From contig NZ_JALKAS010000001.1 in the NCBI RefSeq assembly GCF_023015695.1, positions 744,001 through 808,000 on the forward strand: a stretch of 64,000 bases of DNA, given 5' to 3'. This document shows positions 22,689-32,128 of the stretch, piece by piece. The stretch is from Jannaschia sp. S6380. GTDB taxonomy: Bacteria > Pseudomonadota > Alphaproteobacteria > Rhodobacterales > Rhodobacteraceae. The stretch's first letter is position 1. The number at the start of each line of letters is the position of its first letter. The position numbers were made by a program, and so were the translations under genes. The notes below the pieces were generated by a model. That model saw nothing but the letters and a program-made list of their open reading frames with translations. It was not told the origin of the DNA and ran no database searches.

Positions 22689-23461
22689 TGGCAGCGAGAA
22701 CCGACTGGAAGCGACGGGCTCTGCTGGCTGGCGGAGCCCTCGCTGTTGCCGGATGGGTGAAAGGCGTTCCATATCTGGCATCGCTGGGACAGCCGGACTT
22801 TGCGTTCGAAGACATCCCCGATCTGCCGCCCTTCCGACGACTGCAGGGGGTCGGCGCATCGACACCGGGAGCGGCGATTTTCACGGGTATAACCGCAAAT
22901 GAATCGGAACCCGAAACTGATTACGAACTCGAACAGTTTGTCAGGACAAACCCCTGCGCTGCATTCTTCGGTGAAGGGTCCAGCGACACCGTTCCGGTAG
23001 CGATGTTTTCCGACTTCGCCTGCCCGATCTGTCGTGTGATGGATGACCGCCTGACCGATCTTCAGGAAAGCGAGCCTGAGACATTTCACATTGTTCGGCA
23101 CCAGCTCCCACTTCTCGGCATCGCCTCGGCCACAGCCAGCCGCGCTGTGCTGGCCGCCGATTTGCAGGGCCGTTACCGTGACATGCACACGCGCCTTATT
23201 CGAACGCCTGCCGTCACGGATGAACGCTTCATCGCGGCCATTGCGGAAAATCTCGATCTCGATGCTGACCGGCTGCTCGAAGATATGCAATCGAACGCCA
23301 TTGACCGCCGCCTGCGGCTGACAGCGGCCATCGCGGATGTCTTCGGCTTCTTCGGCACACCCGCCTTCGCGGTCGGTCGGACAGTGTTCATGGGGTCGAT
23401 CCAGACAGGCTCGCTAAGCAAGTTGATCGCAGACGAGAAAGCAAATCTCTGTCTGATCTAA
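22688..23461 (+). CDS. DsbA-like periplasmic thiol oxidoreductase
   Basis: A 257-residue protein with an N-terminal signal (about 7-25). A thioredoxin-fold domain with the active site FACPICRVM (CPIC) follows, with a DsbA-like helical insert and a cis-Pro loop FGTPAFAVG near the C-terminus. It probably oxidises or isomerises disulfides in exported metalloproteins. The ATG at 22688 overlaps the stop of the glutaredoxin-like/MauE-like gene. It is the last gene of the copper region; a gap of about 830 bases follows. Confidence 0.83.
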   Translation: MAARTDWKRRALLAGGALAVAGWVKGVPYLASLGQPDFAFEDIPDLPPFRRLQGVGASTPGAAIFTGITANESEPETDYELEQFVRTNPCAAFFGEGSSDTVPVAMFSDFACPICRVMDDRLTDLQESEPETFHIVRHQLPLLGIASATASRAVLAADLQGRYRDMHTRLIRTPAVTDERFIAAIAENLDLDADRLLEDMQSNAIDRRLRLTAAIADVFGFFGTPAFAVGRTVFMGSIQTGSLSKLIADEKANLCLI

Positions 23462-23542
23462 CTTACTATATTCAACTCCTGCGGCCCTTGGTTCTTGTTT
23501 TTCCGAAGCAGACATTGGGGCTGATGAACTGGAGGTCCGAAT

Positions 23543-23559
23543 TGTCCGCTATGCGGACA
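23543..23559. promoter_or_regulatory. Perfect 17-base palindrome, possible IclR-like operator
   Basis: TGTCCGC-TAT-GCGGACA is a perfect 7-3-7 inverted repeat. Palindromes of this form occur as IclR-family operators. The nearest gene downstream, the sugar kinase, is 730 bases away, so its target is unclear. Confidence 0.35.
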
Positions 23560-23698
23560 TAACCTGTGCCCGCTTCGAACGACTGCTTTACAGTGGACCA
23601 CGCAGCTCCTGCGCATGAGCCACTATTGAGCGCTCACCCCCGGTGCACACCATAAGCCCTCGAGGAAATCAGAATCGGCCGACGCACCGAAATGCGTA

Positions 23699-23825
23699 CG
23701 ACGCAGTGCGAGATTACGCGATCAAAACATGAACATGTGCTGCACACGACGCGCCGCAACCTGTTGAAATTAAGCTACAATCGCCGCCATCCATCATGGG
23801 GGCAACGGACAGCCTGTTGCGTTGG
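23699..23825 (-). repeat. Dispersed repeat, copy B (possible small coding unit)
   Basis: Matches 10172-10298 (see that entry). Here the minus-strand frame reads APMMDGGD, then IS, then CAAHVHVLIA and a stop at 23714. Confidence 0.55.
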
Positions 23826-24288
23826 TCGAAATGCATACTCATCGCGTCATTCATTTCCCGGCGGCGGAGTTGCATCCGGTCGTATTCGCACGCGGATACT
23901 GAGGTCCGCCCCTCCAATACCCTCCGAAGCATGGCCAGTCCATTCGATGCGGAGGGGCATGAACTTCCCATCGGCAGAAGGTCCCGTGCCTGAACCTCGG
24001 CAGCGTCCTCCTGATTTTCAAGGCTGCCTTGCGCAGGTTCCGCGGGGCGCCAGGGTCGCCCTGACTATGGCTCCTGGTCCGGCCGAGAAACCACCCCCGA
24101 ACATCCGTGCCAATGCGCCCAGCCCCGGCATGCGGCGGATTGAGGCCGAAGCACCGCTCGGGTGGCCAGCAAAGGCCGAAAATTCCGCCCACCTTGTGCT
24201 GTGTCCCGCCTGCGACGACAGTGCCTTTACCACCCGCACCGGTATCGAGATCGGCGGTGGTGTGTCTTTTTCCTGGCCGGAGGGGTCC

Positions 24289-25203
24289 ATGCGCATACTG
24301 GCGATTGGTGAATGCATGGCCGAACTCGCTCCGACGGAGGCCGAAGGCGAATACCGCCTAGGTTACGCCGGGGACACGTTCAATACCGCTTGGTATCTGG
24401 CCCGCTGCGCACGGGGCGTGTCGGTGTCCTACCTGACGGCGGTGGGTAACGATGCGATCTCGCGGGGGTTGACGGTTTTCATGAGGTCGAGCGGCATCGA
24501 CGACCGCTTCGTGCGGATCGCGCCGGACCGAAGCATCGGCCTCTACCTGATTTCGCTGGATCGCGGAGAGCGCAGCTTTGCCTATTGGCGCGACCGCTCG
24601 GCGGCGCGGACGCTGGCGGATGACAGCGCGTTCCTGTCCGGCGCGATGGCGGCGTCCGACATGATATATTTCTCCGGCATCACCCTCGCCATCCTCCCCC
24701 CCGAAAAGCGCGCGACCCTGCTGACGACGCTTGCCGATGCCCGACGTGACGGGAAGACCATCGCCTTCGATCCCAATCTGCGTCCGCGGCTGTGGGAGTC
24801 GAACGAGGTCATGACGGCCGCCATCATGGACGGCGCCGCGGCCAGTGACATCGTCCTGCCGTCCTACGAGGACGAGGCCGATTGGTTCGGTGACGTCAGC
24901 CCCCGCGCAACGCTGGAGAGATACGCTGCAGCGGGCGCCACTACGGTCGTCGTGAAGAACGGGGCCGCGCCGGTGCTTTACGCCGACAGGGGTGAAACGG
25001 GCGAAGTTTCCGTCGATCCACTGGAAGAGGTCACGGACACGACCGCGGCAGGCGACAGTTTCAACGCCGGGATCCTGGCCGGCCTCGCCGCGGATCACGC
25101 GCTGGCGGACGGGATCGCCTATGCCTGTGCCCTGTCGCGGAAGGTCGTCCAGCACAAGGGCGCGCTGGTCGAGACGGGCCTTCCCGCCCCCATCGGCCCG
25201 TAA
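24289..25203 (+). CDS. PfkB-family sugar kinase, probably 2-keto-3-deoxygluconate kinase
   Basis: A 304-residue ribokinase-family enzyme. It starts MRILAIGECMAEL, as in KdgK, and has substrate-loop YAGDTFNTAWYLAR, FDPNLRPRLW and the C-terminal catalytic motif DTTAAGDSFNAG with the base Asp. Sequence features favour 2-dehydro-3-deoxygluconate as substrate, which would place it in sugar-acid breakdown, but fructose or ribose kinases share the fold. A long upstream extension (to 23692) has no domain and is rejected. It is convergent with the GH38 mannosidase gene. Confidence 0.83.
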   Translation: MRILAIGECMAELAPTEAEGEYRLGYAGDTFNTAWYLARCARGVSVSYLTAVGNDAISRGLTVFMRSSGIDDRFVRIAPDRSIGLYLISLDRGERSFAYWRDRSAARTLADDSAFLSGAMAASDMIYFSGITLAILPPEKRATLLTTLADARRDGKTIAFDPNLRPRLWESNEVMTAAIMDGAAASDIVLPSYEDEADWFGDVSPRATLERYAAAGATTVVVKNGAAPVLYADRGETGEVSVDPLEEVTDTTAAGDSFNAGILAGLAADHALADGIAYACALSRKVVQHKGALVETGLPAPIGP

Positions 25204-25211
25204 GGGGGCGG
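25184..25211. terminator. Possible stem-loop between convergent genes
   Basis: CCGCCCCC (25184-25191) and GGGGGCGG (25204-25211) can pair around a 12-base loop that spans the kinase stop codon. It lies between convergent genes, but there is no T-run, so intrinsic termination is uncertain. Confidence 0.3.
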
Positions 25212-25258
25212 AACGATCGGCGCCGGTGCCCGATGGCGTCGGATGGCATGCCGTCCAG

Positions 25259-28200
25259 CTACGCCCGGACCGGTCGGCATCTGAGAGAGACGATTTCGAA
25301 CGGGGCGAGGTTCAGCGTGCATTCCCTGCAGGCGTGGCGGACCCGCTCGCCGTCGCGCTCAAGCAGGTCGCAGCGATGCACCTCTTCCATCGTCTGTGAG
25401 AAGGAGATGGTAACCGGCCCCCGCCGGCGACCGGCTTCGTAAAGCCGCAGGATGAATCCATCGCCATCTTCCGCAGGCTTCAGGGTTTCCAGAACGACGT
25501 TCGTCGATACGCAGGAAACGAGCGGCCGCACCCCGCCGGGTTGCCGTCCCGGAATGGCGATCGGCGGATGACCCAGCCGCCGCGCCTCGTCGCGGACGCG
25601 GTACAGGTCGCCGGAATGTGCCATGACGGCATAGGTGAGGACGTGACGGCCCTGATCCGCCTGGGGGTCGGGGCTGGTGGCGGACTTGATGAGCGAAAGC
25701 CGCATGACGTTCCCGTGGATGTCGTAGCCGTGCTTGCAGTCGTTCAGCAGCGCCACACCGAAGCCGCCCTCGCCCAGTTCCGCCCATCGCTGGGCGGGCA
25801 CCTCGAACCGGGCCGCGTCCCAACTGGTATTGCGATGGGTGGGCCGTTCGATCTCGCCCCACTGGATTTCGTAGGTCGCACGGGGGCTGAGAACATCTAC
25901 CGGGAACGCGACCTTGAAGAGCGTGTGCTGCTCGTGCCAGTCCACCTCGGTCACGAAATCGAGCCGGGGCGATCCGGCGGCCAGGCGAACGTGCTGGACG
26001 ATCCGGCTGTTCCGCCAACGCCAGGTCAGGTGGATGGCCGCGCGCAGGGGGCCGGTCTCCGCGACCTCGACGCTTTCAGGCGGGCCGATACGTTCGGCGC
26101 GATCCTCGAAGAACGGGTCGATGTCCCAGGCGTCCCAACTGACGGGACGATCCTCGAACGCCCAGAGCTGGTTGCCGTCCTCGCCGGGGGCGAGAAGCTC
26201 GCGGCCGGTCCTCTTGTCGGTGACGGATTCAAGCTGCCCTTCCAGCGAAAACCGACATTCGATCTGCCCATTCTGAAGGATGATCGCGTCGCCCCGGTCC
26301 AGCCGCACGGCATCGGCCGGACAGGATGGCCCACCACCGCCATAAGCGGGAAGGTCGACCCAGAGAAGCGTTCCGCCCTCGACCCCCTGCCCGTCTTTCC
26401 CGTCCGGCAGCAAGGCCGGCCCCGCCGTCATCACGGGTGCGGGATTGAAAAAGACCGCGTCGTCGCCGCTCGGGAACAGTTGCGTCAGGGCGGCGTCGCG
26501 CAGGGCCGTCGCGCGCGACGTGATCGCGGCAAAGTCCCGGCGGGCATCCTCGAATACGGCCCCGATCGACGTGCCGGTCAGGACGTCGTGGAACTGGTTG
26601 GTGCAGAGCATTCGCCAGAGGTCGGTCAACTCGGCCCGGACATCCGCGCCGACGCCGCCGGGATGGGCCGTGACAAGCGCGGCCTCGGTCGCGTGCAGCA
26701 GCGCCTCGGCCCGGCGGTTGGCGCGCTTGATCCAGCCTTGCGACGTCAACACGCCGCGATGGCCCTCGAGATAGAACTCGCCGTTCCAGATCGGCAGATT
26801 TTCCGCATCCGCCCGGATCGTCTCCATCGCGGCACGGACGGTCGCGAAGGCGACCCGGGGCGCACCCGGCATCGCCTCGAACGCCTTGGCCTTCTCGATC
26901 AGTTCCTCCGTCGGCCCCCCGCCGCCATTGCCGTAGCCATAGGCGATCGGCAGGTCACGGATGCGTCCTTCCGTGGTCGCGTTCGTCCACGTGCCGATGA
27001 CCTCGGCCGCGCTCAGGTCGGATTTGTAGTTCGTCGGAAAGGGCAGATGCTGAACCTCGCGCGGCGTCGTCAGGAAATGGGCAAGGACACGCGTACCGTC
27101 GATCCCCTGCCACCAGGTCGTCGAGGACGGCATCCGGTTGGTCTGGTTCCAGTTCAGCTTGTTGGTGACGAACGACGTCAGCCCCGATTGCGCCATGAGC
27201 TGCGGGAGCGACCAGGGAAAGCCGAACGTGTCCGGCAACCAGAGGACCGGGGTTTCGACATCGCCGAAGCTCTCGCGGAAATAGCTCCGCCCCAGCAAGA
27301 TCTGCCGGACCAGCGCCTCTGCGCCCGGCATGTTGCAATCGGGCTCGACCCACATGCCGCCCATGACCTCCCACCGACCTTCCGCCACCCGCTCGGCAAC
27401 GCGCGCGAACAGGTCGGGGAAATCGGTCTCGAGCCAGGAATAGAGTTGCGGCTGCGAGTGCGAGAAGAGGAAATCGGCGTGCCGGTCCATCAGTCGCAGC
27501 ACGTTCGAGGTCGTGCGCGCGCTCTTCTGCCGGATCTGCGAGATCGGCCAGAGGTAGGCGATGTCCATATGCGCGTGCCCGATGGCGTGCAGCCGCGTGT
27601 CCAGCGGTGCGCCGGCCGCCGCTATCCCCTCCGACAGCCGCGTCATCGCGTCCGGCACCGTGGCACGCAGCGCGTCGCCGAGCGGGTCGCGCGTGTCGAG
27701 GACGAGGAACGCCGCGTCCAGCGCATCCAGAAGGCGCACGCCGGTGTCCGCATTATCGGTGGTCTGGGCCACGTCCAGCGCGACATCGGCCAAGGCAACG
27801 AACGCCTGCAGCCGCCGGTCGATATCGACGACGGCACAGGGCCGGATCAGGAGGCGGACCGGATCGGCCGGATCGGGGGGCCAGCCGGCAAGCCCGGTCC
27901 ACCCGCAAAGACGCAACTCGCGCACCGCGCCGTCCGCCAACGACGGGTCGAGCGGCAGGCTGTGATGATACCGATCGGCCGAGCCGAGGATTTCCCCGTC
28001 GAGCCGGACGAGCGCCTCGGGATGGGTGAAGATGTCGCCGGCGACGCCCATGGGCAGGTGCAGGGCGGGATGGGCGAAATGCTCCGGCACGGTGGCCGAT
28101 GTCCGCAGCACGAAATGCGTATCCTGACCGGCCCAGTAGCTGTTCCACGCGATCTCGCCCCGATCGTCGCCGCTGCCTACCGGCGCGTCGCAGGCTTCCA

Positions 28201-28312
28201 GCACTTCGAGGCGAAAGGGCGGTAGATCGGCCCGCGCCCGGTGGATCAGCGGACGGATGAGGGCCAGGCGCTTGCCGATCTTTTCGGCGGTGAACCTTTG
28301 GCCGTGGTTCAT
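25259..28312 (-). CDS. GH38 alpha-mannosidase
   Basis: A 1017-residue glycoside hydrolase of family 38. An N-terminal sandwich domain is followed by the catalytic barrel with HAIGHAHMDIAYLWP (Zn ligands His and Asp) and WVEPDCNMPGAEALVRQ (with the nucleophile Asp), then LPDTFGFPWSLPQL and long C-terminal beta domains. No signal peptide is seen, so it acts in the cytoplasm on imported oligosaccharides. The ATG at 28312 overlaps the stop of the ABC ATPase gene (TGATG). It is the last gene of the uptake operon, which suggests that the transporter imports a mannose-containing glycan. Confidence 0.9.
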   Translation of the reverse strand: MNHGQRFTAEKIGKRLALIRPLIHRARADLPPFRLEVLEACDAPVGSGDDRGEIAWNSYWAGQDTHFVLRTSATVPEHFAHPALHLPMGVAGDIFTHPEALVRLDGEILGSADRYHHSLPLDPSLADGAVRELRLCGWTGLAGWPPDPADPVRLLIRPCAVVDIDRRLQAFVALADVALDVAQTTDNADTGVRLLDALDAAFLVLDTRDPLGDALRATVPDAMTRLSEGIAAAGAPLDTRLHAIGHAHMDIAYLWPISQIRQKSARTTSNVLRLMDRHADFLFSHSQPQLYSWLETDFPDLFARVAERVAEGRWEVMGGMWVEPDCNMPGAEALVRQILLGRSYFRESFGDVETPVLWLPDTFGFPWSLPQLMAQSGLTSFVTNKLNWNQTNRMPSSTTWWQGIDGTRVLAHFLTTPREVQHLPFPTNYKSDLSAAEVIGTWTNATTEGRIRDLPIAYGYGNGGGGPTEELIEKAKAFEAMPGAPRVAFATVRAAMETIRADAENLPIWNGEFYLEGHRGVLTSQGWIKRANRRAEALLHATEAALVTAHPGGVGADVRAELTDLWRMLCTNQFHDVLTGTSIGAVFEDARRDFAAITSRATALRDAALTQLFPSGDDAVFFNPAPVMTAGPALLPDGKDGQGVEGGTLLWVDLPAYGGGGPSCPADAVRLDRGDAIILQNGQIECRFSLEGQLESVTDKRTGRELLAPGEDGNQLWAFEDRPVSWDAWDIDPFFEDRAERIGPPESVEVAETGPLRAAIHLTWRWRNSRIVQHVRLAAGSPRLDFVTEVDWHEQHTLFKVAFPVDVLSPRATYEIQWGEIERPTHRNTSWDAARFEVPAQRWAELGEGGFGVALLNDCKHGYDIHGNVMRLSLIKSATSPDPQADQGRHVLTYAVMAHSGDLYRVRDEARRLGHPPIAIPGRQPGGVRPLVSCVSTNVVLETLKPAEDGDGFILRLYEAGRRRGPVTISFSQTMEEVHRCDLLERDGERVRHACRECTLNLAPFEIVSLRCRPVRA

Positions 28313-30036
28313 CACCCGGTCCGGAGCGAGAAGCCCGGCACCTCGCCGCGAAAGACGGTGCGATGCGCGGTCCCGTCCGCGTCAAGGGTCTTGAGGGCAA
28401 GCGTGCCATCCTCGACCCTGCCCCAGTCGCGGTCCAGATCGGGCCACGGGATCGAGTCGATCAGAAGCCGCGTGTAGGGATGCCGCGGATCCCCGATCAC
28501 CGCCCCCGGCGGCCCGGCTTCCACCACCCGCCCGTGATACAGCACCATGACGTAGTCGCTGACGTGATAGGCGGTGGCCAGGTCATGGGTGATGTAGAGG
28601 ATCGAGATGCCGTGCCGGTCCTTCAGGTCGTGGATGTTCTTGAGGATTGTCGCACGCAGGCTGGCGTCGACCATGGAGACCGGTTCGTCGGCGATCAGCA
28701 GCTTCGGCGACAGCATGAGCGCGCGGGCCACGATCAGCCGCTGGCGCTGACCGCCCGAAAGCTGGTGCGGATAGCGGCGCAGCACCAGCGCCGGGTCGAG
28801 GCCCACGGCCTCGCACGCCTCTTCCATCGCCGTGCGAACGTCGGCATCGGATCGTGCCAAACCGAACCGCTTGAACGGAAACGACAGCGCGTGATCGACG
28901 CGGTAGAACGGGTTGAAGCACGCATATGGGTCTTGGAACACCGCCTGGACGTCCTTGCGGAAATCCAGTCGCGCGCCCTTGTCCAACCGGTTGATGTCGC
29001 GGCCCCGGAACAGGATGCGTCCTTCCGTCGGCGGGGTGAAACCCAGCATCAGGCTGCCCATCGTGGACTTGCCCGAACCGGATTGTCCGACGACGGAGAT
29101 GATCTTCGGCACCTCGCCGTCGAGCGCGAACGAGAGCGGATGCAAAGCCGTCACGGCACCGTAGCGTTTGGTGACGTTCTCGAACTCCAGAAGCGCGCCG
29201 GCTTGGCCGCGCAGGATGTCCGGCGTGGCTTCGATGAAGCTTTCGCCACCCACCAGGGGAACCGACGCGATAAGCTGCCTGGTGTAGTCGTGCTGCGGAT
29301 CCTCGATGATCTGGCGAACGGGGCCGAATTCCACCAGCTCGCCCAGCTTCATGACCGCCAGATCGTCCACCGACTGCGCCATCAGTCCCATGTCGTGACC
29401 AATCAGGAGGAGGCCGGCGGCGATCTTGTCCTGAGCGGTGCGGAGGGTCTGCATGACTTGCCGCTGCGTGATCACGTCGAGCGCCGACGTGGGTTCGTCC
29501 GCAATGATGAGGTCGGGCGCCAGGCAGACCCCGATGGCGATGCAGACGCGCTGTTTCATGCCGCCCGACAGCTCGTGCGGGTAAAGCCGCCCGGTGTCGG
29601 CCGGCAAGCCCACGCTTTCCAGGACGAGGCCGGCGCGCCGCCGAAGTTCGGCCCTTCCGACATGGCCCTCATGCGCGACGATCGCGTCCCAGATCTGGTC
29701 TTCGACCCGCATCACGGGGTTGAGCGAGTTCATCGCCCCCTGCGGGATATACGCGATCTTCTTCAGCCTAACGCGCCGCATCTCTTCGTCCGAAAGACCG
29801 AGCAGGTTCGTGGCGTCCAGGGAGTTCAGGTGGATCTCGCCTTGCGAGACGTAGCCCGGTGCCGCCAGCATGCGCATTGCGGCAAGGGCCGTCGTGGTCT
29901 TGCCCGATCCGCTTTCCCCGATGAATCCGATCCTGCGGCCCTTCGGCACGGACAACGTCATGTCGCTGACCGCGTGGACGACGCCCTTCGAGGTCGGGAA
30001 GTCGATGGAAAGGTTCCTGATGTCGAGAATGGTCAT
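28312..30036 (-). CDS. ABC transporter ATPase with two fused domains (Opp/Dpp type)
   Basis: A 574-residue protein holding two complete nucleotide-binding domains. The first has Walker A GESGSGKTT, signature ELSGGMKQR and DEPTSALD; the second has GQSGSGKST, QLSGGQRQR and DEPVSMVDA. Each is followed by the oligopeptide-type C-terminal extension (YTRQLIASVPLV, YTRLLIDSIPWP). It is equivalent to a DppD-DppF fusion. It energises import through the two permeases encoded just upstream. The gene begins 13 bases after the permease stop. Confidence 0.9.
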   Translation of the reverse strand: MTILDIRNLSIDFPTSKGVVHAVSDMTLSVPKGRRIGFIGESGSGKTTTALAAMRMLAAPGYVSQGEIHLNSLDATNLLGLSDEEMRRVRLKKIAYIPQGAMNSLNPVMRVEDQIWDAIVAHEGHVGRAELRRRAGLVLESVGLPADTGRLYPHELSGGMKQRVCIAIGVCLAPDLIIADEPTSALDVITQRQVMQTLRTAQDKIAAGLLLIGHDMGLMAQSVDDLAVMKLGELVEFGPVRQIIEDPQHDYTRQLIASVPLVGGESFIEATPDILRGQAGALLEFENVTKRYGAVTALHPLSFALDGEVPKIISVVGQSGSGKSTMGSLMLGFTPPTEGRILFRGRDINRLDKGARLDFRKDVQAVFQDPYACFNPFYRVDHALSFPFKRFGLARSDADVRTAMEEACEAVGLDPALVLRRYPHQLSGGQRQRLIVARALMLSPKLLIADEPVSMVDASLRATILKNIHDLKDRHGISILYITHDLATAYHVSDYVMVLYHGRVVEAGPPGAVIGDPRHPYTRLLIDSIPWPDLDRDWGRVEDGTLALKTLDADGTAHRTVFRGEVPGFSLRTG

Positions 30037-30048
30037 CCGCCCCTCCCC

Positions 30049-30984
30049 TCACAGCTTCCGCAGGCGCGGGTTCGACACCTCGTCGAGCCCGAGATTGATG
30101 AGGAGGAGGCCGATGAACATCACCGCCAGAAGAAGCGTCGGGATGCCCCACCACCACCAGAGGTTCTGGATCAGGGCGCCGGAATTGATCGCCTCATAGA
30201 TCGTGCGGCCGAGGGTCGGGATGCGTTGGGGACCGAGGCCCAGCACCTCCAGACCCACCGCCGTCACGATCGACGTGGTGACGTTGGCGATGAACGAGCC
30301 GAAGAGATAGGGAACGAGGTTCGGCATCATCTCGCGGAACATGATGTGCATGGTCCCCGCGCCGGACAGCCGCGCCATCTGGACGTAGCCGCTCTCGCGC
30401 ATGGACAGGACCTGCGCCCGGATCAGCCGCGTCGGCGACTGCCACACGAAACACGCGATCAGGATCGCCATCATGGTCAGCGACACGTCGCCATAGGCGG
30501 CCTGGAACACGACCAGGATCAGCAGCGGCGGAATCGTGATCATCACGTCCGACAGCACCCGGATCACGTCGTCGACCCGCCCGCGCAGGAAGCCGGCCGA
30601 GAAGCCCAGGAAGATGCCGATGCTCATGCCGATCAGGGACGCGAGGATGCCGACGAGGAGCGAATTCGGCGCGCCCACGATCAGCAGCGACAGCATGTCC
30701 CGTCCCGATCCGTCCGTTCCCAGCGGATAGGCCCATTCGCCGGCCTGCCCCCGCAGGTTCTCGAACCCGACGGGCGGGAGCTTCAGGGGCGCGGAGGCCG
30801 TGAAGACGAGATCGAGGTTCCAGACGAGCCGCCCCAGAAGCCCCACCGCGATGATGCCCAGCAGCAGCCCTGCGCCCCAGGCCAGTTTCGGATTGCGCCA
30901 CGGGTTGTCGAACCGCTTCATGCGCTTGATCTGGCGGGCGGTAAGGTCGGGGTGCTGTGCGCCGGCGGTGTCGGGCGTGGACAT
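30049..30984 (-). CDS. ABC transporter permease (OppC/DppC-like)
   Basis: A 311-residue membrane permease with an N-terminal OppC_N region (RQIKRMKRFDNPWRNPKLAWGAG), six helices and the EAA-type motif VLSMRESGYVQMARLSGAG. It is the second half of the permease pair for the family 5 substrate-binding protein at 32129-33865. It starts four bases after the stop of the OppB-like gene. Confidence 0.9.
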   Translation of the reverse strand: MSTPDTAGAQHPDLTARQIKRMKRFDNPWRNPKLAWGAGLLLGIIAVGLLGRLVWNLDLVFTASAPLKLPPVGFENLRGQAGEWAYPLGTDGSGRDMLSLLIVGAPNSLLVGILASLIGMSIGIFLGFSAGFLRGRVDDVIRVLSDVMITIPPLLILVVFQAAYGDVSLTMMAILIACFVWQSPTRLIRAQVLSMRESGYVQMARLSGAGTMHIMFREMMPNLVPYLFGSFIANVTTSIVTAVGLEVLGLGPQRIPTLGRTIYEAINSGALIQNLWWWWGIPTLLLAVMFIGLLLINLGLDEVSNPRLRKL

Positions 30985-30987
30985 AGC

Positions 30988-31995
30988 TCAGCCCCCGTGC
31001 CGGATACGGGGATCGATGAACGGATAGACGAGATCGACAATGAAGACCGAAAGCGCGGTCATCAGGATGATGACGAAGCTGACGCCCTGGATGACGGGGA
31101 AATCCTGATTGAGGATCGCGTCGTAGAGCAGCTTGCCCATCCCGTTATATGCGAAGATGCGTTCCACCAGCACCTGCCCGGCGATCAGCAGCCCGATCTT
31201 CAGCGCGAAGGCCGTGATCTGCGGCAGGATCGCGTTGCGGATCATGTAGCGGTAGAGGATATAGCGCGGGCGCAGGCCCTTGGCCTTGGCTAGGGTCGTG
31301 TAATCCTCGCCCTGCACCGTGATCATCAGCCCGCGCATCCCCAGCGCCCAGAAGCCGAAAGTCACCACCACGATCGAGAGCGCCGGCAGGAAGCCGTGGT
31401 ACAGCACCGATTGGACGAAGCTCCACGACCAATCGGGCGTGACGGTCAGGCCGTAAGCCCCGGTCAACGGGAACCACTGGAGCCGGGCCGCGAAGATCCA
31501 CATCAGCAGCAGTCCCGACAGGATCGGCGGGATCGATGTGAAGACCATGGCCGCCGGGATCGCGACGCGGACGAGCTTCGGCGAATGCTCCCACACCATC
31601 AGCGCACCCAGCAGGTTGCCGACGAAGAAGGTGATCAGGAGCGAGACCAGCATGAGCCCGATCGTCCAGGGCAGCGCATTGGCGATCAGCGCCGAGACCG
31701 GCGTGGGGAAGTTGGCCGTCGACAGTCCGAAATCGAACCGCAGGACACCCCCGAGATATCTTGCGTATTGCACGATCAACGGCTGGTCGATCCCGAGCCG
31801 GGCGCGCAGCTGTTCCAGGATCGTGTCGGAGTTTGCCACCGATCCGGCCCCGGCCGCCATCCGACCCAGCGCGATCTCGGCGGGGTCGACGGGCGACAGG
31901 CGGGGGATGATCCAGATCAGCGTCGCGGCGATAAAGATCGTGAGGAACAGCGTCACGAACCGGTTCACCAAATAGTCTCGGGGGATGCCTCCCAT
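30988..31995 (-). CDS. ABC transporter permease (OppB/DppB-like)
   Basis: A 335-residue permease with six helices, an N-terminal TM followed by a periplasmic loop (SPVDPAEIALGRM), and the EAA loop GEDYTTLAKAKGLRPRYI. The ATG at 31995 (MGGIPRDYLVNRF) is chosen for its GGAGG-like ribosome site; a longer frame to 32031 is less likely. It pairs with the OppC-like permease directly downstream. Confidence 0.9.
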   Translation of the reverse strand: MGGIPRDYLVNRFVTLFLTIFIAATLIWIIPRLSPVDPAEIALGRMAAGAGSVANSDTILEQLRARLGIDQPLIVQYARYLGGVLRFDFGLSTANFPTPVSALIANALPWTIGLMLVSLLITFFVGNLLGALMVWEHSPKLVRVAIPAAMVFTSIPPILSGLLLMWIFAARLQWFPLTGAYGLTVTPDWSWSFVQSVLYHGFLPALSIVVVTFGFWALGMRGLMITVQGEDYTTLAKAKGLRPRYILYRYMIRNAILPQITAFALKIGLLIAGQVLVERIFAYNGMGKLLYDAILNQDFPVIQGVSFVIILMTALSVFIVDLVYPFIDPRIRHGG

Positions 31996-32128
31996 GGTTC
32001 CGTTTCCTCCGTAGTGCGGTCCGGGACTCACTTGCGCGGACCCGAACCCCCGCCCTGCTCCTCACCTGCCCCGCACGGCCCGCCCGATGGTCCTGGGATC
32101 AGGGCCACCGGGGGCGTACCGGGCAACG

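Larger units (their letters stand above)
23462..24288. other. Intergenic region between metal island and sugar genes
   Basis: 827 bases without a convincing gene. It holds a 7-3-7 palindrome at 23543-23559 and repeat copy B at 23699-23825. Open frames covering the second half, on either strand, have no start signal or family motif, and the plus-strand frame is simply the upstream extension of the sugar kinase. Confidence 0.6.

Noticed and set aside
25541-28225. Plus-strand frame of 894 codons opposite the GH38 gene
   Set aside because: It is the antisense of a clear GH38 enzyme with catalytic motifs; composition is Arg/Gly/Asp-rich with no domain.
28363-31293. Plus-strand frame of 976 codons opposite the ABC transporter genes
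   Set aside because: Antisense shadow of high-GC coding DNA; the minus strand has complete Walker and permease motifs.
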